From positions 1 to 23,755 of the forward strand of contig JAIJLI010000012.1 of the NCBI GenBank assembly GCA_022722495.1: 23,755 nucleotides of DNA, given 5' to 3'. This stretch comes from Dialister sp. Its GTDB lineage: Bacteria; Bacillota; Negativicutes; Veillonellales; Dialisteraceae. This document shows, piece after piece, positions 7,477 to 14,376 of this stretch. Position numbers and translations under genes: made by a program. Numbering within the stretch: position 1 is the first letter of the stretch; every line of letters starts with the position of its first letter. The notes beneath the pieces were generated by a model. It was not told where the DNA came from. It saw only the letters and a list, made by a program, of their open reading frames with translations, and did not search any database.

Positions 7477-8169
7477 TCAGTTCATTAGTTCAAGCAGATG
7501 TAATTCTTTACTCTTTTTTGGATTAAAAGCTTTAATAGTCTCAAAGCATTTATCTATAAGGTTGTTGAGATACGGAATAGTCCAATTTTCACTATAAACT
7601 TCTCTATAATAACGAGTATTCTTTATCTTATCAATGTAAGTTAATGCTTGTTTTTGACCAGTAAAAGGATTACCCAATCCCTTATCGTTCTTAGCCTCTA
7701 TAAATATAGCATTAAGTTCCTGTGTAAACTTACCATATTCATTTAGCAAGAACTTCAATCTTCCAAACTTGCTTTTCAATTCTGGAGAATACATCTTCTC
7801 AAAGTTTTCCGTTGCCTGATTTACTCGGTTCTGGTCATACTTCTTTCGCAAACAATCATTTGATAATCGAGCAACAATTGTGTCTGCAAAAAGAAGATAA
7901 CTATTAAGCCTTTCAATCTTTTTGTTCTGAACCTTAATTGTTTGCTCATAATCATAAAGCTTACCATTTAATGAGGTCTCTGACTGCTTGTACTGTGCAA
8001 TTAGACCTTTTAAACGGTCTATTTCATGTTGAAGAGAGTCGACTTTAATAACCTCAACGGGAGTCTCGGCAACCAATTCAACAGTTTTTTTTAGTGTATC
8101 ATGTTCCTGAGCATTTATGCCTAAAGGGAATATGACCACAGAAAATAGTAAAAGGCTAAATTTCTTCAT
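7477..8169 (-). CDS. Secreted periplasmic coiled-coil protein, unknown family
   Basis: 230 residues with a clear signal peptide (1-20, MKKFSLLLFSVVIFPLGINA, likely cut before QEHD). Residues about 43-95 show heptad-like spacing of hydrophobics (SLQHEIDRLKGLIAQYK onward), predicting a coiled coil that could dimerise or act as a strut. The remaining C-terminal part is helical, with a basic, Tyr-rich stretch around 180-200. No enzyme motif is visible and I do not recognise the family. It starts two bases after the upstream gene and ends two bases before the downstream one, so it is almost certainly co-translated with the inner-membrane anchor and the barrel protein. A bridging role across the periplasm fits but is inference. 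Confidence 0.7.
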   Translation of the reverse strand: MKKFSLLLFSVVIFPLGINAQEHDTLKKTVELVAETPVEVIKVDSLQHEIDRLKGLIAQYKQSETSLNGKLYDYEQTIKVQNKKIERLNSYLLFADTIVARLSNDCLRKKYDQNRVNQATENFEKMYSPELKSKFGRLKFLLNEYGKFTQELNAIFIEAKNDKGLGNPFTGQKQALTYIDKIKNTRYYREVYSENWTIPYLNNLIDKCFETIKAFNPKKSKELHLLELMN

Positions 8170-8171
8170 AA

Positions 8172-9020
8172 TTAATTATTGAACGTTGCATTTGAGTAAT
8201 AACTTCCAGCACGGATTTCGAGTGAACTTATATCAGATACTCTTCCATATGTGCTTTTTGCATTATTCTTATATTCATCAAATTTTTCGGAAATGCTTAA
8301 CGCTATTTTGTCATATTCTGTTTGACTGTAATTATAGTAAGGACGTAGCCTTTCTACTTGCCCAGCCAAATAAGAATAATGAGCTTGTTCCAAACGAGTA
8401 GATAAGGAATTTAAACGTGAAACGAGTTCTGTACAATTATTAATAGGTGACATTGAAGCATACTTCTTTGCTGTTGCAATTTTCTGCTTTGCTGCTTGAA
8501 TACCATTATAGCCACTAGCAGAAGCGACCTTCTTTGCTTCATAATATGAAACAATTACATTGTGAACTTCATTTAGAGAAGAATTCGCATCACCCTGAAT
8601 AACGATTTTATTTTCCGTTGTTACAAGACCTTGCAATTCTGAAATGCGAGTATTAATTTTCTGTAATTCTCCCTCATTCCATACAGATTTACTAAATTTC
8701 GAATTACATGCAGACACATAAGTTGGAACGTACTGCGTTGCAAATAACTCCAATAATTCATTCCTTTCTTGATTGGTTAAGAAAGAGTTGGCCAGTTGCA
8801 AATCAAGTTCATGAGTAATAGCAACATAGAAAGAGTCCAAGGCTAAGTCAGTATTTGCAGACTTAACCTGAGAGATGTCTTTCTTGTCAGAATTGACATA
8901 TTGATTTTTAAATTTTAGTTTTCCAGGAGGAGACACAATGGTCTTATAATATGCCATTATGCCACCAACTGCAAGTAATATGGCAACTACGAGCAATATG
9001 ATTTTTATAGATTTATTCAT
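8172..9020 (-). CDS. Single-pass membrane protein with helical periplasmic domain
   Basis: 282 residues with one N-terminal hydrophobic segment (about 5-26), preceded by Lys residues and followed by a non-hydrophobic, mostly helical region. The positive-inside rule predicts a cytosolic stub and a periplasmic body. The helices (about 50-130 and 150-265) contain repeated Leu/Ile spacing and many Ser/Ala, compatible with helical bundles, but no family is recognised. The hydrophobic segment could also be read as an uncleaved signal; I see no lipoprotein Cys. A strong Shine-Dalgarno GGAGGA lies 8 bases before its ATG, inside the end of the previous gene. Spacing to both neighbours is two bases. 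Confidence 0.7.
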   Translation of the reverse strand: MNKSIKIILLVVAILLAVGGIMAYYKTIVSPPGKLKFKNQYVNSDKKDISQVKSANTDLALDSFYVAITHELDLQLANSFLTNQERNELLELFATQYVPTYVSACNSKFSKSVWNEGELQKINTRISELQGLVTTENKIVIQGDANSSLNEVHNVIVSYYEAKKVASASGYNGIQAAKQKIATAKKYASMSPINNCTELVSRLNSLSTRLEQAHYSYLAGQVERLRPYYNYSQTEYDKIALSISEKFDEYKNNAKSTYGRVSDISSLEIRAGSYYSNATFNN

Positions 9021-9022
9021 AA

Positions 9023-10924
9023 TTATAGTCCTCCATTTGTTGTCTCTTTACTTTTTTCTTTTCCATGCTTATCTAAAGAGGCACCTGGCTTATTATGTAC
9101 AGATTTTAACTTGACCGAATGATTTTTCCCATTAGTTCGTTCATTGTCAGAAGAAGTTTTAGGAGTCTGATCTTGATCCAACCAATTAATATAATTGGTA
9201 AGCCTTATCTGTTCATCATCAGATTTATTATATGTTGGATTGTGCGAGCCTTGTTTTGGATTCCAGTCATTACGATTTGTCTTGCTAGCAGATTCAAACA
9301 CTTTCTTAAACTGTTTAGAATTTGAAAGTTTGCCTTGCCAATCATTTAAGAGCTTGCTAAAATTAAAGGTGTTCATATCATCAAACAAACCTTGCAAATC
9401 AGGAAACTTCTCCATCTCAGACTTCGTCCAAGTAGAGTTATTATCAAGATATTTTATAGCCGCATCAAGAGATGCATCTTCTGAACTATTCTGTTCAGAT
9501 TCTCCTTGATTTTCGTTTTGATTTTGAGTACTGTCAACCGACGTTGAATCATCAGAATTATCTTGCTGAGTTGTGCTAATTTCCTCCCATGGTGGTAATA
9601 CAAACTTGAATTGGTGAGTATCAGTCCATGCATCAAAAGCAGTGAGCGCTATTAGTAATATTCCTACGATTAAAGCAGCACAGAATCCCCATAATCTTTG
9701 CTTCCATACAAACCCGATACTTAATCTAAGGACTTTGTTACCTTGTGGGTCTTCCTCAAAGCAATAACCCTTTAATGGGGATTCATATTTTGAAGGAAGA
9801 TACTTTGACTCGATAGTCATTTCACCATAGCTTCCGTTAGAAAGCTCAACTACTGTTTGTGCTTGCTTGACTTTTCGGCTAAGCGTAATATCAAGATCGT
9901 CAATTAGCAAATTACGTCTCTGTTCGAAGACTTCAAAATCAGGTGCTGATACCTTAACAAGTGCCTGACGACAGTCTTCTTCAGAAACAAGAATCTCCTG
10001 GAAGGTAATATTAGTACCATTTACTGAAATACGTACATCTTTATCTATCTTTTCCTGTTTGCGATTTCTAACGGTAAACATAGAAGCGGAGATCTTCTTC
10101 ATCCAAGTTATCTTGACGTTAGATAAATCTACGTCTTGTCTTTCAGAAGTAACATTTACTTCTAACTTCATGTTTTCAAAGCCAATTCTAGACAAGATCA
10201 AAGGTACTTTTGAACCAACATTGACCAAGAGAGGTTGATTAAAGTCAGAACCATCTATTGTATGAATCTTAGTTCCTCTACCAAGAGTTTGCAAAGATGC
10301 ATTTGCTGGAGGTACAAGGATAGATGTTTTAACAATATCTTTATCCGTGAGGTTCCTAAAGCTGTTTGCAGCCTCTTTCGTAATAGTTACTTCTTCCTCT
10401 TTGTTGAGCAAAAATACAGCCTTGTAGTCACTATAATAAGGCTGATAGCGATGCTCTCCAACAATTTCTTTAAGGGTATAATGTCCTAAAAAACGAACAC
10501 CATACAATTGGCCTTTTGAAGCAACATATTGAGCAGCTATTTCCTTTGATGGATATTCTTTTGAGAAGAATGATTCTATGTCTTCTTTTAAGTCAGAAAG
10601 ATTTGATTGAGAGAGGATATTACGAACATAATTGTATGTATTCATAACATCTTCACCGCTTACATCTATAGTATTTGGTATATAAATCCAACCACTAAGG
10701 AAGTCGCCTACACGACCAGAGATTGCTCTAAGTTGAGTTAAGAAACAACCACCCTCATCAAATGACATAAATGTCACGATATTATCTGTTCCTTGCAAAC
10801 CATTAAAGAGTTTAAGATACTCTCTAATATCTACAACTTTATTTGTCCATTGACCTTTATTGCATTCAATGGCATTACCCGCACCCTGACTTGCGAGCTT
10901 TATTGCGAAACCTAACTTGTTCAT
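9023..10924 (-). CDS. GAP1-like GTPase-associated protein with one membrane segment
   Basis: 633 residues. The N-terminal 120 residues have a compact, conserved-looking alpha/beta domain with motifs LASQGAGNAIECNKG (10-24), FMSFDEGGCFLTQLR (52-66) and ISGRVGDFLSGWIYIP (68-83). The SGRxGDxLSGWIYIP block resembles the N-terminal domain of GAP1 proteins, described in computational studies as partners of predicted GTPases in bacterial conflict systems; I hold this only as a likely match. The middle part (200-405) is beta-rich. One membrane segment spans about 408-430, and the following 200 residues are Ser/Asn/Gln/Asp-rich and largely unstructured, with basic residues at the end. Flanking charges put the N-terminal domains in the cytosol and the tail in the periplasm. 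Its ATG overlaps the stop of the upstream GTPase gene (TAATG), strongly suggesting the two products act as a pair. Confidence 0.6.
   Translation of the reverse strand: MNKLGFAIKLASQGAGNAIECNKGQWTNKVVDIREYLKLFNGLQGTDNIVTFMSFDEGGCFLTQLRAISGRVGDFLSGWIYIPNTIDVSGEDVMNTYNYVRNILSQSNLSDLKEDIESFFSKEYPSKEIAAQYVASKGQLYGVRFLGHYTLKEIVGEHRYQPYYSDYKAVFLLNKEEEVTITKEAANSFRNLTDKDIVKTSILVPPANASLQTLGRGTKIHTIDGSDFNQPLLVNVGSKVPLILSRIGFENMKLEVNVTSERQDVDLSNVKITWMKKISASMFTVRNRKQEKIDKDVRISVNGTNITFQEILVSEEDCRQALVKVSAPDFEVFEQRRNLLIDDLDITLSRKVKQAQTVVELSNGSYGEMTIESKYLPSKYESPLKGYCFEEDPQGNKVLRLSIGFVWKQRLWGFCAALIVGILLIALTAFDAWTDTHQFKFVLPPWEEISTTQQDNSDDSTSVDSTQNQNENQGESEQNSSEDASLDAAIKYLDNNSTWTKSEMEKFPDLQGLFDDMNTFNFSKLLNDWQGKLSNSKQFKKVFESASKTNRNDWNPKQGSHNPTYNKSDDEQIRLTNYINWLDQDQTPKTSSDNERTNGKNHSVKLKSVHNKPGASLDKHGKEKSKETTNGGL
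9029..9034 (-). promoter_or_regulatory. Strong Shine-Dalgarno (GGAGGA) for the 282-residue membrane protein
   Basis: GGAGGA on the minus strand encodes the final Gly-Gly of the upstream gene and sits 8 bases before the next ATG. Most genes in this cluster lack such a motif, as is usual in Bacteroidota, so this one is unusually well matched. Confidence 0.5.
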
Positions 10925-12537
10925 TATCTCTTAAATATATTTAATCCCTTTTGAAGTTTACCATTCTTGAATCCTTTTGAACGCTCAAGTAGCTTGCGAA
11001 CTACATTACCAGCAGGTTTTTCATCAAATAGACAATAATCCTGGAAGCAAACTTGACCAAGAGAGAACGGTATTATTTCCACATTTCCATTGTTAATTTC
11101 ACAGTCTCTGCAAATCTTTACGAGACCATTATAGAAACCACCATAGGTTTCCGAAATATATTCTCTTAAGATGCTTGCAAGTTGACCTTTACCAGCATTT
11201 GCCTTGTCCACTTTAGTTATCATTAAATAAATTGCATCTGTATCGTCTTTGAAAATACCAGTTCGTTCAATGTAACGAAGTGCACCATCAAGATATACAT
11301 TTTGAGTAAGACCTTCATACTTTCGGTCATCTGCACCATATTCTAGCACAAAGAAGTGAATCTTTCGGTTCTTTGTACGATTATCTATCAAGACACGGGT
11401 AAGAGTGTCGAGTGCATCCATTTCATCATCACTCATATCCTCATTCGCATCAGACTTATACATACAACGAACCAACTCACCTGCTAAGTCAATACAGGTT
11501 AGCGGATGAACTGCATTATTCTCATCTTCAAGGTCAAATCCCATCTCGTATGTTGAATAGATAGAGGTACCTTCTGGCAAAGTGCCTACACAATCATTTG
11601 AATTGAATAGAGCAGCCAAACGAGTCATGTAACCATAGCCTTGACAGTCGTTGTCTTGACTCATACTCTTTGCAACGCGACCATTGCCTGCAACACTAAG
11701 AATTGCTCCTAATGCACAACTCTTACCAGAAGAAGGAATACCCCAGAAATAGATTTCGGTTGAAAGTTTGTTGATTTTATCTAATTTACGCGGTATAGCA
11801 AAACCTTGAGTTGTTTCACCATTGACAAGATGTCTGATGAAAGCAGCATTAATACCGATTGTCTCGAAATCATCATAATCGAGATAACCATTATCAAGAA
11901 GCATATTTACAACAGATGCACGCAATATATTATGGTCAGCCTTAAGCATTGCCATTAAGTCTGAGTGCTTAATTTTACCTCTATCTAAATATCCGACAAT
12001 AGTTTTGTAGATTTCATCGTCTGTATTAATGACAGCCTTATCAGCCTGAATATTTTTGATACGCTTGACAAGTGCGTCAACATCAAAACCTATAAACTCT
12101 TCACGGCGTAGTTTGTTTATGAGTTTCTTTGCCTCTACGCAATGTATGTCATCAGGATTTTCTTCACAGAATCTACGCAATTCTGGAATGCTGTTTTTAT
12201 CAACAGACTCCCAGGCATTAGCAGAAGCCTTATGAACTTCTGCCTCCTGCAAACTGCGAATAAGTGAACGAGCTTCATCTCTGTGGAAACCATCAGGATA
12301 TGTGGACAAATACTTTTCAAGAACTTCTATACTTCTTGAATTTCTTGCATTTGCCCAATCCTCTTGTTCGGATCCCGCAATTTTACGCTCAACTTCTTTC
12401 CTCACAGAAGCTGGGAAGCAGCCATCTGTGTCATCACATAGCTCATCGAATGTTACAATGCCACTCTTGATGTAACCAACAAGTTCATCAGCTGTGTACA
12501 TGTCAACATTCTCGAGTATAGCTAATTTACTTGGCAT
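10924..12537 (-). CDS. P-loop GTPase with N-terminal adaptor-like domain and helical repeats
   Basis: 537 residues in three parts. Residues 1-54 form a small domain (YTADELVGYIKSGIVTFDEL) closely related to the N-terminus of the neighbouring DUF805 protein. Residues about 60-150 contain two helical repeats (W..A....S...LEKYLSTYPDGFHRDEA and a second copy at 109-143). Residues 258-515 are a nucleotide-binding domain: Walker A GIPSSGKS (266-273), Walker B-type CIDLAGE (348-354) and TKVD (441-444), the last fitting the guanine-specificity motif (N/T)KxD. It is therefore probably a GTPase of the TRAFAC class, perhaps related to the predicted double-GTPases that pair with GAP1. The linker between (175-228) contains two further weak echoes of the adaptor motif. 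There is no membrane segment. The one-base overlap with the GAP1-like gene suggests a complex at the inner membrane. Confidence 0.7.
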   Translation of the reverse strand: MPSKLAILENVDMYTADELVGYIKSGIVTFDELCDDTDGCFPASVRKEVERKIAGSEQEDWANARNSRSIEVLEKYLSTYPDGFHRDEARSLIRSLQEAEVHKASANAWESVDKNSIPELRRFCEENPDDIHCVEAKKLINKLRREEFIGFDVDALVKRIKNIQADKAVINTDDEIYKTIVGYLDRGKIKHSDLMAMLKADHNILRASVVNMLLDNGYLDYDDFETIGINAAFIRHLVNGETTQGFAIPRKLDKINKLSTEIYFWGIPSSGKSCALGAILSVAGNGRVAKSMSQDNDCQGYGYMTRLAALFNSNDCVGTLPEGTSIYSTYEMGFDLEDENNAVHPLTCIDLAGELVRCMYKSDANEDMSDDEMDALDTLTRVLIDNRTKNRKIHFFVLEYGADDRKYEGLTQNVYLDGALRYIERTGIFKDDTDAIYLMITKVDKANAGKGQLASILREYISETYGGFYNGLVKICRDCEINNGNVEIIPFSLGQVCFQDYCLFDEKPAGNVVRKLLERSKGFKNGKLQKGLNIFKR

Positions 12538-12551
12538 ATTATATTATGGTT

Positions 12552-13265
12552 TTATTCTTTTGGATTATTACCGTATTCATTAGAACCTTCATCACTTCCT
12601 CCAAACATAAGGACAAAGAAATAGAAGGGTATCAATTGATACCAGCCAGAGTTTCCTCTATCATGACAGCGTTTTGCATTCTGTGCCCATAAGAACCAAA
12701 TCATAGGAATGAATGAAATTAAAACGAACAAGGAGACTCCCACAGATGGATTAGGAGTTGCCATCATTGCATTGACTACTCCGTACCATATCATATATAT
12801 AAGGAATGACAGGCAATACTCAGTTCTTCTGATTCTACCATTAAAAGAGAATGGTCTTTTAAACATTCCCTTATTAGAGGGGGTGTCGGATGTTGATGAC
12901 GACTCCTGCTTGGAAAATTCAAAAGTAGGAGCAGCTGTTGCGGTGATAATAGGAGCTTCTTGTATTGTTATCTCTGAATGAACATCCGTATCTACTGCTT
13001 CAGGAATTTTAATATTCTCTGATGAATCCTCATCCAAGTTAAGAACATGCGCTTCTTCGGCCGAAGGATTAACTTCTGGTGCAGATGGAGAAGTCTCGGT
13101 TGTTTTTGCAGCAAGCCTTTCTTCAATGCGTCGGCGCATTAGGGGAGTAAGATTACCACTTTTACTCAGTTCATATACTGTTACCGTGCCAGCCTTGATT
13201 GCTTCGACAATCTGATCTGCGGTATATTCTCTTAAATTGTTAAGTATATCTGATTTTGTTGCCAT
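12552..13265 (-). CDS. DUF805 membrane protein with N-terminal adaptor-like domain
   Basis: 237 residues. Residues 1-52 (REYTADQIVEAIKAGTVTVYEL, then a basic RRRIEERLA helix) match the first 54 residues of the GTPase encoded next. A disordered Ser/Glu/Pro/Ala linker covers about 53-130. Residues 134-237 are a DUF805 domain, recognised by FKRPFSFNGRIRRTEY, two or three hydrophobic helices (about 150-169, 176-194, 208-222), the AKRCHDRGNSGWYQLIP block and the closing GSNEYGNNP. DUF805 proteins are small membrane proteins without an agreed biochemical role. The shared adaptor suggests that this protein and the GTPase bind the same partner or each other, tethering a soluble GTPase to the membrane. 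The start codon is 11 bases after the previous stop. Confidence 0.8.
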   Translation of the reverse strand: MATKSDILNNLREYTADQIVEAIKAGTVTVYELSKSGNLTPLMRRRIEERLAAKTTETSPSAPEVNPSAEEAHVLNLDEDSSENIKIPEAVDTDVHSEITIQEAPIITATAAPTFEFSKQESSSTSDTPSNKGMFKRPFSFNGRIRRTEYCLSFLIYMIWYGVVNAMMATPNPSVGVSLFVLISFIPMIWFLWAQNAKRCHDRGNSGWYQLIPFYFFVLMFGGSDEGSNEYGNNPKE

Positions 13266-13276
13266 AATGAGATTAT

Positions 13277-14371
13277 TTACATTGTGAATGAGGCGTAGTC
13301 GTCATCCTCGTCGTTAGACTTTGCTTTCGAAGGAGTCGGTTCATCATCTATTTCGTAAGAATCAATTTTAACTTCTGGACCTTTTTTGACAGGTTTAGAT
13401 GGCTCTATAGTCATACTTAGCGAACGAGATGCACCCTTTTCCATTCCCAAGAGACGCAATTGGCTCTTTGTGTGTCTGTCCTGAAGGAAATAAGGAAATA
13501 ATAAAGCGAAGTACAAAACAATAGAACTGAGGATAGATGCAATAGGCGGAAATGACGTGCCTGTAAATCTACCTGTGAGACCATCAAGACCTGCATCGAC
13601 AGACATAAGACTTCCACTTACAGCATTGAAAGTGTTCACTTGATTATAACCATTGAACTCTTCGTTATTCATCTTATGGGTTGAAAAATCTTCAAGTTGA
13701 ATATACCATTCACGAATAGCTTTCTTAATTTCTTTTGTATTTCCTAGTAGGAAAACATTCCAAGTGCTTGCACCATTACTTGATGATTCAATCCACTTTG
13801 TTGCTTCTGTTTTCAAAGAATCATAATTTTCGGAAATTAGCTGAAGACGCAATGCCTTAACCATATTCCCTTTTTGGATTTGCTCACTACCTTTGGTAAA
13901 ACCACATGAAGCAAATTCTCCTGGTCTTATGCTTTGATTGTTAATTACCCTGTCAAGCATATGCTCATAATTTGCTATACGCTCCTTTGAGTATGAGTCA
14001 TAGTCAGAGAACATTTGCTTTGAAGCTTTAATTGCATCCGTAAAGTGACCTACTATCTCCCCATCTTGACTTTGTACTGTTCCGAAGTGATAAAATGGCA
14101 ACATACAAAAAAGAAATACTATAGGAGAACCAAAGATGAAAATACGTTCTATCCAAATTCGTTTAGCAAATTTTTTTGTTGTAGCCTTCAGCATTTGTGC
14201 CCCTATGAAGAACACAAGCAAAACTATATCAATTACAATCATGGCGATAGAAGCTTTCATAAAGTTTCCATCAGTCTTATAGGTTACACCCACGAAAGTA
14301 ATATAACTTAAAACAATGAGGGCCAAAAATGCTATGATATGCCCCCAGGAAAATTTTAATTGTTCGTTCAT
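13277..14371 (-). CDS. Four-helix inner-membrane protein with large periplasmic loop, unknown family
   Basis: 364 residues. Three hydrophobic helices lie near the N-terminus (about 10-28, 39-60 and 73-92) and a fourth at about 277-297. Positive charges (KATTKKFAKRIWIER between helices 2 and 3, QDRHTKSQLR after helix 4) place both ends in the cytosol and the 180-residue loop (93-276) in the periplasm. The loop is mainly helical and has two Cys-free halves apart from one Cys near 160. The cytosolic C-terminus (300-364) is a disordered tail with basic and then acidic patches ending EDDDYASFTM. I do not recognise the family. Gene spacing is five bases upstream and eleven downstream. A signal-transmitting or channel-like membrane subunit is possible but unproven. 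Confidence 0.65.
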   Translation of the reverse strand: MNEQLKFSWGHIIAFLALIVLSYITFVGVTYKTDGNFMKASIAMIVIDIVLLVFFIGAQMLKATTKKFAKRIWIERIFIFGSPIVFLFCMLPFYHFGTVQSQDGEIVGHFTDAIKASKQMFSDYDSYSKERIANYEHMLDRVINNQSIRPGEFASCGFTKGSEQIQKGNMVKALRLQLISENYDSLKTEATKWIESSSNGASTWNVFLLGNTKEIKKAIREWYIQLEDFSTHKMNNEEFNGYNQVNTFNAVSGSLMSVDAGLDGLTGRFTGTSFPPIASILSSIVLYFALLFPYFLQDRHTKSQLRLLGMEKGASRSLSMTIEPSKPVKKGPEVKIDSYEIDDEPTPSKAKSNDEDDDYASFTM

Positions 14372-14376
14372 TGTCT

